A stretch of 64,000 bases of DNA from Dipteris shenzhenensis. Taxonomy: Eukaryota > Polypodiophyta > Polypodiopsida > Gleicheniales. The notes beneath the pieces were generated by a model, which saw nothing but the letters and a program-made list of their open reading frames with translations, did not search any database and had not been told where the DNA came from. The translations under genes were made by a program, and so were the position numbers. The first letter of the stretch is position 1. The number at the start of each line of letters is the position of its first letter. This document shows positions 46,970 to 58,060 of this stretch, piece after piece. Where the stretch lies: assembly GCA_047967505.1 (NCBI GenBank), contig CM106539.1; one strand, written 5' to 3'.

Positions 46970-48720
46970 TTAAGCATAGAAGCATAAGCATACACAAATG
47001 CATATGCTTATGAAAAGAGAGAAGGAAAGAGAGGAAAAGAGAGAGAAAGAGAAAAGAGAATAAAAGAGAGGATGAAAGAGTGGAAGGAAAAGAGAGGAGA
47101 AAAGAGAAAGAAAGAGAGGAAGAAAGAGAGGAAAAGAGAGAAGGAAAGAGAGGAAAAGAGAGAAGGAGAGGAAAAGAAGGAAAAAGAGAAAAGAGGATGA
47201 AAGAGTGGAAGGAAAAGAGAGGAGAAAAGAGAAGGAAAAGAGAGGAGGAAAGAGAGGAAAAGAGAGGAAAGGAGAGGAAAAGAGCAGAGGAAAGAGAGGA
47301 AAAGAGGAGGAAAGAGAGTAAAAGAGAGAAGGAAAGAAGGAAAAAGAGAAAAGAGGATGAAAGAGAGGAAGAGAGGATGAAACAGTGGAAGGAAAAGAGA
47401 GAAGGAAAGAGAAGGAAAAGAGAGAAGGAAAGAGAAGAAAAGAGCGGAGGAAAGAGAGGAGGAAATACAATAAAAGAGAGAAGTAAAGAAGGAAAAAGAG
47501 AAAAGAGGATGAAAGAGAGGAAGAGAGGATGAAAGAGTGGAAGGAAAAGAGAGGAGAAAAGAGAAGGAAAAGAGAGGAAAAGAGAGGAGGAAAGAGAGGA
47601 AAAGAGGGAGAAAAGATAGAAAAAGAGAGAAGGAAAAGAGAGGGGAAAAGAGAGAAAGCATATGATTATGATTATGCTCATATGCATACGCATAGCATAT
47701 GCTGCATAAGCATATAAGCATACGCATATGCATACGCATATGCAAATGCATATGCTTATGAAAAGAGAGGAGAAAAGAGAAGGAAAAGAGAGAATGAAAA
47801 AGAGGAAAAGAGAGGAAAAGAGAGGAGGAAAGAGAGAAAAAGAGAGAAGGAAAGAGAGGAAAAGAATGGAAAAAAGAGAGAAAAAGAGAGAAGTAAAGAG
47901 AGGAAAATAGAGAAGGAAATGAGAGGAAATGATTATGGTTATGCTTATATGCAAATGCATGAGCATATGCTCATGCATAAGCATACACAAATGCATATGC
48001 TTATGAAAAGAGAGAAGGAAAGAGAGGAAAAGAGAAAAGAGGATGAAAAGGAGGATGAAAGAGTGGAAGGAAAAGAGAGGAGAAAAGAGAGAATGAAAGA
48101 GAGGAAAAGAGAGACGGAAAGAGAGGAAAAGAGAGGAGAAAAGAGAGAAAAAAAGAGAAGGAAAGAGAGGAAAAGAGAGAAAGCATATGATTATGCTTAT
48201 GCTTATATGCATATGCATGAGCATATGAGCATATGCTTGTGCATAAGCATATGCAAATGCATATGCTTATGAAAAGAGAAGGAATTAAGAGAGGAAAAGA
48301 GAGGAGAAAGAGAAGGGAAAAGAGAGGAAATAAGAAAAGAGGAGAAGAGAGGAAATAAGAGAGAAGGAAAAGAGAGGAAAAGAGAGGGGAGGAAGAGGGA
48401 GGGAAAGAGGGGGGAAAGAGGGGGGGAAAATAAGAGAAGAAGAGAGGGGAAGAAGAGGAAATCAAAGAGGGGAGAATAGAGGAAAAGAGAGAAGAGAAGA
48501 GAGGAAAAGAGAGAAGAGAAGAGAGGGGAAGAGAGGAAATAAGAGAAGAGATAGGAGAAAAGAGAAGAGAGCAAATAAGAGAAGAGAGGGGAAATAAGAG
48601 AAGAGATAGGAGAAAAGAGAGGGGAAATAAGATAAGAGTTCCTATGCCCATCACTGCAGCTAGCTGCAAGCCAATGCGATCATGAAATGAAAGATAGGAA
48701 AAGAGAGGAAGCACTTTCTT
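46970..48720. repeat. polypurine satellite with GCATATGC-rich clusters
   Basis: About 1.65 kb in which the plus strand is almost only A and G, in units like GGAAAAGAGAGAAGGAAAGA. The purine blocks (about 47016-47660, 47761-47926, 48004-48186 and 48272-48720) are separated by clusters of self-complementary GCATATGC/CATATGCATATG steps (about 46972-47015, 47660-47760, 47927-48003 and 48187-48271). Each cluster ends in the same CATATGCTTATGAAAAGAGA. This is a higher-order repeat. The very long frames across it (to 449 aa, Ser/Phe/Leu on the minus strand) are artefacts of composition. Confidence 0.92.
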
Positions 48721-49340
48721 ACTTGAAAATGACGTGTCCTAGTACCGGATAATTCCGCTCGAAAGAGGAGGTGTTTCGTGTACTGGCCCTATAAAAGAGA
48801 CAAAACATACCATTTTTAAGAAAACTAATTAGTGAAAGGAGGATTTGGAGAAGCAACTTTCCCAAGGGATTGGATTGAGGAGACAAAGAAAAGCCTACAA
48901 ACAAGGAGAAAGCACGAAAACAATAGGTGTAGCTTTCATACTCTTCTCTTTCATGATTGTTTTTTGTGTATTGTTTCTTCCTTTAAAGAAAGAAAAGGAA
49001 AAGAAAGGAGGAGAGAAACTTTAGAAACTTTCTTACCTGAAAATGATGTGTCCTAGTACCGGATAATTCTGCTCGAAAGAGGAGGTGTTTCGTGTACTGG
49101 CCCTATAAAAGAGACGAAACATACCATTTTTAAGAAAACTAAATAGTGAAAGGAGGAGTTTGGAGAAGCAACTTTCCCAAGGGATTGGATTGAGAAGACA
49201 AAGAAAAGCCTACAAACAAGGAGCAAGCACGAAAACAATAGGTGTAGCTTTCATACTCTTCTCTTTCATGATTGTTTTTTGTGTATTGTTTCTTCCTTTA
49301 AAGAAAGAAAAGGAAAGGAAAGGAGGAGAGAAACTTTAGA
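48713..49340. repeat. 314-bp tandem duplication with TATA-like box in each copy
   Basis: Copy 1 begins at 48713 and copy 2 at 49027. They are nearly identical over the whole unit (for example CTAGTACCGGATAATTC, GGTGTTTCGTGTACTGGCCC and TTCATGATTG). Each contains CTATAAAAG on the plus strand (48789-48797 and 49103-49111), in the direction of the transposase gene that starts at 49996. The duplicated minus-strand frames (61 aa each) are shadows. Confidence 0.88.
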
Positions 49341-49782
49341 AAAAGGAAGGAAAAGTGAAAGTAGAGGAAGGGAAAGTAGAGAAATACCAAAAAAAGAAGA
49401 GGTGAGCCTTCTTTTCTTTCACCAAATCTTGTTTTTGGTCCTTCAACTCTGAAAATTAAGCATGAAAATGAGAACATGGGCTTAGCAATGCAAGGAGAAA
49501 CATGCTTCAACACTCACAAATGAAATCTCAGAAAAAAAAAACCTACATTGTTTAAATAGACACACCTTCTTGGAAAACGTCATTTCACATGAGTAGAGAG
49601 GGAAAAGGGTGGAGAGGGAGCACAAGTGTTGGGAGAGGGGCCAGGTAGGGGTGAAGAGTGTGGGGAAGAGGTTGGAGGAAAGTGAGGTCGCCGAATATAA
49701 TGAAGGAGAAGAGTTTTTTGCTTTTGCCGCAATAGAATTATGAGAGGCGGCGACATGTGGGTTTCGAGTTTTAGCTCCCAGA

Positions 49783-49887
49783 GTCGGCATATACCGATGC
49801 TACTTCATTGGTACATACTAACTCTGTATATCCCTTAAAGGTTAGTATATACCGATGGAACAAGGCATAAAGTTGGTATATAGCGAC
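49783..49887. promoter_or_regulatory. internal array of the CACTA subterminal motif, before the transposase
   Basis: Variants GTCGGCATATACCGA (49783-49797), GTTAGTATATACCGA (49841-49855) and GTTGGTATATAGCGAC (49872-49887) end 109 bp before the transposase ATG. The same motif forms the arrays at the element ends. A role as operator for self-regulation of the transposase is an inference from En/Spm, where TNPA binds motifs overlapping the promoter. Confidence 0.6.
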
Positions 49888-49995
49888 GATACAGGGCATA
49901 AAATCTAGCAATAGGCATAAAAGCTCATGGGTGGCTATTTTTTGGATCTTGAGTGGATTTCCTTGCATTTGTGTTGTGATTTTGGAGGTGTGTAG

Positions 49996-52900
49996 ATGAA
50001 AGGGATGAGTGGAAGCTCATCAAATGATGCACCAATGCTCGAGAGAGCGAAATGGCTTACGGAGAGGTTGTATTATCATTGCACTCATTGCAAGCAAGAA
50101 GTACGACATAAATGCTATATTGTCATGCACCACTTACGGATGTATGGGGAGGAGCCCACACCTGTATCGACTGTTGGTGGTGCACGTGGTGATGGATCAT
50201 CAGTAAGTTAATGCTATTTGAGTTCGTGATTAATATTGCATGTGTATTGTACACGAAACCTTGAGATAGGATCTTATATTTACACAAAACCTTGAGACAA
50301 GATGAGGAGGGTGGCGAGGGGGCACGTATACCTTCACACTTTGAGCAAGAGGATAGTCTCCTGGATGTGCCAGATGATGACGAGGGTTGGACATGATGGA
50401 TTCTATTTTTAGGGGCACTACGCAACATGTACATGTGATGTCTGAGTTTGAGGTCGTGTGTGAGAGTTGCAATCAATACGTTTGTACAAGGGTGCTGGGA
50501 TGTCAAAACCATAGGCTTGTCTCTCAATCTTGAATCTGCAACCAAAGTATGGGTGGTCCGATACAAGTGTTTCGGACTTAATGAGGTTAGTGCTTGCATT
50601 AATTTATCTCTTAATTTGGATCTTGATTGTTTTGAGAATCATCATAGTTTCTCACTATTGGAAGCATATATATGTTTGAATTCTGCACCAAATACCATGC
50701 CCGCATCAAGAGATGAAGCGAAGAAGATGCTGACAATGGTGGGTATGGATTATGATACCATCCATGCTTGTCATAATGATTGTATTCTCTTTTGTCATGA
50801 GCATGGAGATTTGGCTAGTTGTCTGAAGTGTGGGGAACAACGATATAGAGATGACTTGCAAGGTGAGTAGATCCCAATAAAGGTCTTGAGACACTTTACC
50901 ATCTTTGCTAGAATACAGCAAAAAATATGGACATGTACATGGCACCTTTGATAGAGGAGTTACAGATCTTATGGAGAGGCATACAGGTCTTTGATATTTC
51001 CAGAGCTCCTAGACATACCAATGACATTTCGTTCTAGGGAATCTTGATGTGGACCATGCATGACTACCTAGGATATGGAGAGTGCGCAGGTACATGGTTG
51101 TGTCTTTACATGTATAATGATACTTTTATGACTCTCTTTCTTGCACATGTCTTATACTAACACATTCATGCACGCATGCAAGACTTGCAACAATAAGTGG
51201 GTACCATGCTTGTTCTATTTGAGTGCACTTGCACGACACTCCAAACATATGAGGAAAATGGTTTATGAAGGTCATGCTCGATATCTTCGGCTAGACCATC
51301 TTTTGCGCGTGAAGGCTAGGTTAATCCACCACCACCATATTTGATGGTAAGTGACTGGATTCAGGCTTAGAGGGTGAATGGAGAGGAGCCTCCTCCTGGT
51401 ATGAAGAGGCTATCCATCTTTCACGAGCTTCCTTATTGGGGTCAGTTACAAATCAATCATCTCTTGGATCCCATGCATATCTTCAAGAATGTCGGGGCTA
51501 CTATTTGGGCACACTTGGTTGGTGACAAAGACTCGAGAGGAGTGCGAGAAGACTTGTGCGCTATGGATAGGATGCCTCATTTGTGGCCCCAAGTGCATGG
51601 TCTTAAGTAAACTTGTTCTCCCGAAAGCAACATGGATCCTCTCCAAGAGAGAGGAGGCAGCGGACATTGCCCCTTTTCAAACACCAACAGCATACATGCG
51701 TTGCTTGAAAGGAGCATTTTCAAAGGACAATAAGCTTAGTGGGATCAAGTCCCATGATTGGCACAAGATCTTACATGTATATATTCTAAGCTTTAGGATT
51801 AGTGTACCTTAAATCGTGATGCGTTAGTGTAATTATGATTGTGTTATATTATTAACATGACTTCTTTGTTGCTTGGATAGTTCATCCTCCCAATTATAGT
51901 GAAAGGGTGCTTACAAGAAGATGTTAGAAATGCTATATTCAAGATCAGTGGTATTGTGAGGTATGCTTACTATCAACTCACATTGATTGCATTTTCTTCA
52001 ATTTAAGTTGAATAATATGTAGAAAGATTATGAATCTTACATGGGCACGTGAAATAGGTGGATATCTCAAAAAGAGATCTCCATATCGACCATCGAGAAG
52101 GCTAGGGTGGACTCCATCGAAGCCGTATGCTTGCTTGAGAAGCACTTTCCCTCGAGCATTATGACAACTCAAGTGCACTTGCTTGTGCACATAGTTGATG
52201 AGGTGGCCATTGCAGGTACCGTTCATAGTCGATGGATGTTTTTTCTCGAGCGGTTGATGAAAAATTTGAAGGGATTTGTAAGGTAGAGAGCAAGACCCAG
52301 AAGCAAGCATGGCAGAGGAATGGCTTGTGTAAGAGTCATTAGTATATATCACAGAGTTTCTTGCATCCATGGATCCCGATATGCCACAAGCTTGGCATAG
52401 TAGGATGATGATCGCATCGTTGTTGGTGGCGAGGTTCCCCACGGAAAAGGGATTGAAAGAAAAGTGAGCGAAGAGCAAATGGCAAAATTCAATAAGTTTT
52501 GTATCCTCAATAGCAAGGAGATGCAGAAGTGGATTGAGAGATATGAAGTGGCCAAAGCGGAAAGAATAAATTCAAGGATGAGATTCAGAGTCATGCACAG
52601 GTGAGCGCAACCATATCCATGGGATCTCGGCCTTCTCCCCACTCACGTGTCACTTGATTGGCTACAACTGGCTCTATGTAAAACCCAACATGATGGAGAG
52701 ACAATAAACGAGCACGAGCGAGAGTTATCATTTGGATGTATGATGCATGTAGTTTCTTACCTCTTGATGCAATTAAGTTATTTGTGGCAATGTATGCTTT
52801 AAAATAGATGCATCCTCATTGTTTTAATAATGCTCTTTTGCAGTACAAAAAGTACAATGCATTATGGTCATATGGATGACATTTTCGTGTGGAATGCATC

Positions 52901-53711
52901 AATTCAAAGAGAGTCACATATGATTGTTACAAGATAGCCAAGTAAGTTCTTCGGATACCAATCTTCTCTCCTCGCAGTTGGATTTTGTGGGACCATATGC
53001 AAAATTTGTGAAATTGATTTTAGACAATTTAGTATTTTCATTCGTGATGTAAAATGGTTTAGAACTATTTACAATGGTCGCCATGCTACAGTGAGGAAAG
53101 ACAGTAGTGGTTTCTTTGCGATAGACTCCACCAAACTCTGGACCGATGAAAGTGATACTTTTGTTCTTCCTGAGCATACTAATGATTTAATTAATCGAAT
53201 GCTTTCGTTTTTTAAGATCAATTAGTACATGTACTTAAGCATAAATTCATATAATTGATGGCATTTGACACCCATATTCAATATAGGTAGTTTTTCATCC
53301 AGATCATTCTGGTCCAAGATGGTGGTATATGTGATCCAAGTTGCACCACAAAGTAAATAGATTTTTCAAGATAGAGATGCGGATATGGAGATGCCACTAT
53401 CAATGCCCAATTGATCCAGATTCTAGCGAAGAAGATGAAGATCACAATATGAGCCAAGAGGAAGATGCACATAATGACATTGTACGGGACGAATATGGAG
53501 ATCATGATATTGAGGAAGAAGATGACGATCAAGAATCACCCAACTTTATTGAAGAAGGGGAATTACAAGATCAAGTCTTAGGTGAACGTAAGATGCTAGA
53601 GTATGATGATGATATAGGAGATCAACTTGGTATAGAGTTGGAGATAGACTTGTTTGGTGCGCAGGACTTGGCTCAAGATGAAGTCGTTGATGTAAATGCT
53701 CTTGATTGATT
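49996..53711 (+). pseudogene. CACTA TNP2-type transposase, multi-exon, several lesions
   Basis: The DNA-cutting enzyme of the CACTA element. Exon 1 starts at ATG 49996 (MKGMSGSSSNDAPMLERAKW) and has CTHCKQ and HHLRMYGEEP, a transposase-associated zinc region, before donor GTAAGT (about 50203). Then come SRDEAKKMLTMVGMDYDTIH with HNDCILF and CLKCGEQRY (50700-50870), FARIQQKIWT and MWTMHDYLGYGEC (50905-51090). The Transposase_21 core follows: SIFHELPYWGQLQINHLLDPMH with IFKNVGATIW (51410-51515) and LKSHDWHKIL-like KSHDWHKIL (about 51745-51775). The DUF4218 block HLLVHIVDEVAIAGTVHSRWM (52180-52240) and the DUF4216 block (HATVRKDSSGFFAIDSTKLW with FVLPEH, 53080-53175) are followed by an acidic tail ending at 53709. 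Several frames and stops (for example 52280) need frameshifts or introns, and it is probably inactive. Confidence 0.85.
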
Positions 53712-53879
53712 TTTTTTCATCTCAAACTTGGACATGAATATATGAGCTTCAAACTTGATGTACATGCTCTTGTATTTTTATTCTTTCAAAGGATCAAACA
53801 TGTATGAAAAGAAAAAAAATTTGTCATTGGGAAACACTCTCTTTAAAGGTGGATATGGGGGAAAATACTTTCTGTAAAA

Positions 53880-54017
53880 GGTCGGTATAGGAAAGCATCT
53901 CAGAGTCAGTATATACCGACCTTTTACACTTCTGTCAAAGGTCGGTATATACCGACCTTATAAGTTGGAATATACCGACCATTAACAAGTCTAGTAAAGG
54001 TCGGTATATATCTACCT
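53880..54017. promoter_or_regulatory. right subterminal repeat array of the CACTA element, palindromic motif
   Basis: Five motif copies, including the perfect palindrome GGTCGGTATATACCGACC (53940-53957, extended by matching AA/TT to 53938-53959). The variants are at 53880-53888, 53905-53921, 53964-53980 and 53998-54017. Spacing is about 25-34 bp. It lies 80-220 bp inside the right terminus, as expected for TNPA-like binding sites. Confidence 0.8.
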
Positions 54018-54631
54018 TTTTAAAACTCATCGTAAGTACCGACGATTTGTGCACCACATGCGCTAAACATCGACGCTTAATCGTCAGGCTTGTGTGTAGT
54101 AGTTTCAAAGATTCTGATCTCTCTTTCATTTTTTGAGAGAATTTCTCTTTCTTCCCTTGAGTGACAATGACTCAAGTGCCTATTGTACTACCAGCACTTT
54201 CTAATTGCAAGCGTGTATGCTCATGGCAAACATATATCCAAAATCTCTTAATCATCAAGAGATTATTATTGCCATGTGAGAATCTTCAAGATGGAGAGAA
54301 GAGGAAAAATCATGATCACATATTAACTCTAATTTTGCTTGGTTCTTATAAAATCGACATTCACAAAAGCATTTTTTGTACCATTGGAGTAGACACTACC
54401 CTTGCCCATAAACGAAGGCAAGAGGTAAGACCCTCCTTTATGTACCACAAAGTGTCACAAGAAAGATGCCATTTGTAATAAAACAAGCGATGTAAAAGAG
54501 TGAAAACTTGCACAACCATCAAGTTCATCATTGGATCATACTTGTAAAAATCTCACCTTGTACATGTGATCTAGAAAACCATGCATGCATGTAGCCAATG
54601 TAGCTCTCTCCAGTGTTATATTGAGGGAGGG

Positions 54632-55054
54632 TGTTGAAAGAATCATGGTTTAGAAAGACTACCTAAGGTGAAAGGTGAGTGTATGCACATGGTTCACATG
54701 TAAAGAGTCACATGGAAGGTCATGGGCCTCATTGATGTTGTCACATGGAGCTATTGTACTATGTGGTGTTGGATGTAAACAAGTATGTGGAGAAGAATGT
54801 ACACAAGTGTGTGGTGTATGACCCAAATTGGGTGGAGCTCTTGGTCCTATTTGAGAGACCCAAGAGAGTCCATCTTATGGACAGAAATATAAGGTGCCTA
54901 AACTTTGTATAGCTAGTCTCATCACGTGTGGCCTCTCTCTCTCCTCATCTCCTCAATTCTCAAGTCTTCTCTCTCATGTGAGTCTCAGCTTCCACCTTTC
55001 TACATTCCCTCACTCTTTCTCTAGTGAGCTCATAGATCCTTTAGAATCTTGACA
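54632..55054 (+). repeat. 3' LTR of the split LTR element
   Basis: Begins TGTTGAAAG after the polypurine GAGGGAGGG and ends TTGACA. Its last 185 bp match 43472-43656 (phrases CTTATGGACAGAAATA, CATCACGTGTG, CTAGTGAGCTCATAGAT). Confidence 0.88.
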
Positions 55055-56899
55055 ATACTTTGATCGAGAGGACAATTGCAAATTGTAATTTGTGAATGTT
55101 TGCCTATGCATGTGTAGAGCCAGATGAAGAGAAGAAGTACGAGGAGACATGGTCTCCATCGGTTTTGAGTTCTCTTGTTATGGTTTTGGGTGGGAGCAAA
55201 CCTCCTAAGTAGTCTCAATTACTGAAAAATTTTCCATCAACAAGGACACACTGTGTCCACTTCGTCAAGAGTTTCAAGCAGCAACATGGGAGGCATATGC
55301 TGAAGGTATTTGATATTGTGTTTTGCCCTTCATTCATCATCGTTTGGTGCTTACGTTTCATTCCCAATAAGTTTACAGTTTTTTTTAATAGGAATAATAG
55401 GTTGGGTCACTACTGATGTACCTATAGCTCCTGCAAAGATGTGTTGTTGTCATTCCATGAAAGTGTATGAGTTCTGAACTATTAGAGCATACATGGATTT
55501 TGGTTGGCCACCCGTTTGCAGATAGACCGTCTTCATGTTAGCAAAAAATGTTATATTCATGAATAGTATTCCGTTCACTTCGCGTGCTACCATGCGTTCT
55601 CATAATTGTAGTACATTATTATGCATTGAGATGAACTTTAATCTCATCCATTGCACCACCAAAACAGACATGCAATGTTTCCATTGCTCTAACACATTAA
55701 AAACAGTTGTGTCTTCATTGAGGTTCTGCATACCCCAGGGTGCCAACAGTCTACGGCAACTTACCTTGTTTGCAAGGCATCACAATTGAAGTGTTTATTT
55801 TTGTTTGAGATTGTTTATTGTGGCGCTTTCAGATTACTGGACTCGTTACTGTGCTACATAAATATTTAAATCATTCTCGTGGACCAAATTTTGCTTTGCT
55901 GACTTCATATGTTCCAATTAATTCGATATTGGAAATGCAATATAGTTTCATTGCTACCCGAGTAGATGTAACTATTATTGTTTATTGAGATCTATGTATA
56001 ATGTCTTTGTCTACTTACTGTGTGAGGCAAAGGCTTGCAACATAGGGCTGCATATGAATACATAGTAGTGGACACTCATTATTTACTTGTTGTGGGTATA
56101 GACATTCATTTGCTTTTGGTCAATTTAAAGAAACTTGTCAATCACTATGTGTTATTTTAAAATGCACATGATGTATAATGGTATAAATTTTTGCATTGCA
56201 AACAACTGAAGGAAATAAGCCATAGCAAATAAAGCAACAAACTCTATTGCAACTACACATTAAAACATGAAACTTTCATTCTAGTGTGCGCCTTCATTTA
56301 CTTTAAGAAGTCCTAACATAGCATGCACCCAATTAACCATTGTAACAAGCAAGGCGGTCTCCTTGAGAAAAACAACAAGCAATAAGCTCGAACAACCTCT
56401 GGATGCAAACAAGGAAATCTCAAGCGAGGGGCCTCAAACTCCACTCGAACATAAGGTGTTAGCTCTCATACCAGGGAGATTTGTAAGGGGAGGGAATAGC
56501 TTGCCATTGCTTTGTATTGGTCAAATCACTGATGCCATCACTTAGAAGTTTTCCTTAGAGGGGAATATCCTTATGAAGGATGGAACTTACAAGGACAAGA
56601 AAGCCACATATGCAACTCGTTTGTGTGCTGCCTAATTTCACTGATTGACACAACTATGAGACTGACACTGGTTTCCCCATGCTTTTGTGCAGCAATAAAA
56701 AGACCTCCTGATCCTTGATTCTTTCTATAGAATTGAGGGGGAAATGCCACACAAAAAAGGGCCAAGTGAAGGAGGTGGCTGTTGCTTCTCATTGCATGGT
56801 AATGCAACAACTTTGGTGGTGAAAGATAAGCAGTTTGAGGGCAATGTACACTATGTGTCGGAGTCGACAATAGCTAAGTGGTGATACAAATGAAACAAA
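55055..56899. other. no firm gene; scattered frames of unknown origin
   Basis: Mostly AT-rich. A frame at 55535-55789 contains several Cys/His residues (LHCTTKTDMQCFHCSN) but no known signature. A frame at 56363-56545 (HKVLALIPGRFVRGGNSLPL) continues past a stop into 56546-56640, which suggests a decayed gene that may belong to the one at 56930-57749. Confidence 0.4.
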
Positions 56900-56929
56900 G
56901 CATGATCTCCACCATAGTGAGCACCTTGA

Positions 56930-57749
56930 GTGTTGCCATCATAAAAGTTGACACCGATGGCAAGGTCACAGACCAAGTGATTGTGGTTGATGGTCCATGC
57001 AACCAAGATCACGCAGCCGTGAGTATCTAGCTTTTACTCTTTGGATTCTTGGGAGTTCATACATTTATGTGCCATTAATTCTGTGTTTCTTGCATCTGTC
57101 ATTTGTAGCTAAGCGCAAGAGTGCCCTCATGTGAATGGTTCAAGAGCACAGTGACGATGGCATCATCATGTACACGCTAAAGAATGTGTCCTACATGATA
57201 GCGAAGAACGTGCTTGGTTTCTACAACTGCAGTATTCTTGTGAACATTTCGGATGGCCAAAAGAAAGAGGAACTACATCGTGTTAGTGGCACAAGTTTCT
57301 AGGCTCGAATATAGCCAAAGAGTAAGCTCTTCACGTTCTATGAGCATTTGCCTGTACGCTAAACTCTAACGTTTTTTTCCATTGTTTCTACTCAGGTCAC
57401 AGGCGTGCTGCACTTCACAAACCTCAACGCATAGCTCGTGGAGTATCAATGTGGTACTTGTGGTGGCACACGCATTAGCATCGATTCCTCTCACCCTTAC
57501 TGCTATCCAATACATTGTGAAGGTGCCGCTCTGCTGAAAGGGTACATCTACCACCATGACAACACCGATATGGTGGTGACAATTCGAGGCGTGCACATCG
57601 ATACTTTGCTTGGGACCCCCACACCCTTCTTGTACTTGCACAAAGAGTGTGTGTTGAATGTTTGTTCAATGCTCTTAGGCGTGAAGCCGAGCGGCACCTT
57701 CACAATCAAAAATTCAAGCCACTTGGTGGCTTCCGAGCCAAACGCATGA
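56930..57749 (+). pseudogene. unknown multi-exon gene remnant with Cys/His cluster
   Basis: Coding-like parts with plausible splice signals: about 56930-57015 (VDTDGKVTDQVIVVDGPC, donor GTGAGT), 57109-57315 (IIMYTLKNVSYMIAKNVLGF, donor GTAAGC) and 57396-57749 (acceptor CTACTCAG). The last exon contains VTGVLHFTNLNA, an in-frame TAG, then a C-x2-C...YC...HC cluster (YQCGTCGGTRISI, YCYPIHCEGA) and LKGYIYHHDNTD...IRGVHIDTLLG. The layout resembles the zinc-ribbon OB fold of RPA1-like proteins, which Helitrons can carry, but I cannot claim this from the sequence alone. The stop and a second frame problem at 57125 point to decay. Confidence 0.45.
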
Positions 57750-57979
57750 AATCCCTTCCGTCAAGGAAAATGTAATGGTTGCACATGAATGAACTTTGCT
57801 ATTTTGTGTTTCGCTACTGAAAATAGCTATGCATCGATTCGCTTGTTGAGTCTTTTGGATGCAACACATGAAATAACAATGGCTGAGCATGTGGACATGC
57901 TGAAGTATGACACTACTAAGTACAACATGTTCAAAACAAAGTGAATGATCAAAATCATTCATGAGGCCTACCCTGGAAG

Positions 57980-58003
57980 CTAAGAGAAAGAAGAAGAAGA
58001 AGA

Positions 58004-58057
<54 letters not shown>

Positions 58058-58060
58058 GGG
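57980..58060. repeat. (GAA)n(GA)n microsatellite
   Basis: GAAGAA run followed by (GA)n, with related A/G-rich stretches up to 58150. The overlapping frames are low-complexity artefacts. Confidence 0.92.

Larger units (their letters stand above)
44739..54100. mobile_element. CACTA (En/Spm) DNA transposon, 9.36 kb
   Basis: The left end reads CACATTACAAGATACAAGCC and the reverse complement of the right end reads ACTACACACAAGCCTGACG. Both are slightly decayed forms of the plant CACTA terminus, with a shared ACAAGCC...TGAC core. The flanking trinucleotide AGT occurs at 44736-44738 and 54101-54103, the 3-bp target duplication expected for CACTA elements. Subterminal arrays of the GGTATATACC palindrome occur at both ends. 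Inside are a TNP2-type transposase (plus strand) and a second gene on the minus strand. The insertion lies in the interior of an LTR retrotransposon. Confidence 0.85.
43472..55054 (+). mobile_element. non-autonomous LTR retrotransposon split by a CACTA insertion
   Basis: The 3' LTR is 54632-55054 (TGTTGAAAG...TTGACA, 423 bp), preceded by a polypurine tract GAGGGAGGG. The 5' LTR is truncated. Only its last 185 bp (43472-43656) remain, ending in the same TTGACA and followed by the primer site at 43657. Without the CACTA insertion the interior would be only about 1.8 kb. It encodes no pol, but a plus-strand frame near 43990-44280 has a coiled-coil character (LSKSDQKEKLWEAAQVMR, LEKFNMLKKKWQQINELYYK), perhaps a relic or captured gene. 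Confidence 0.82.

Noticed and set aside
46875-48714. Very long open frames (up to 449 aa) of Ser/Phe/Leu, or Lys/Glu/Arg on the other strand
   Set aside because: They run through a polypurine satellite in several frames at once. Composition alone keeps them open, and there is no conserved domain.
57438-57749. The 103-aa frame as an independent intact gene
   Set aside because: The similar-looking coding text continues upstream across an in-frame TAG and a splice acceptor, so it is better seen as the end of a decayed multi-exon gene.
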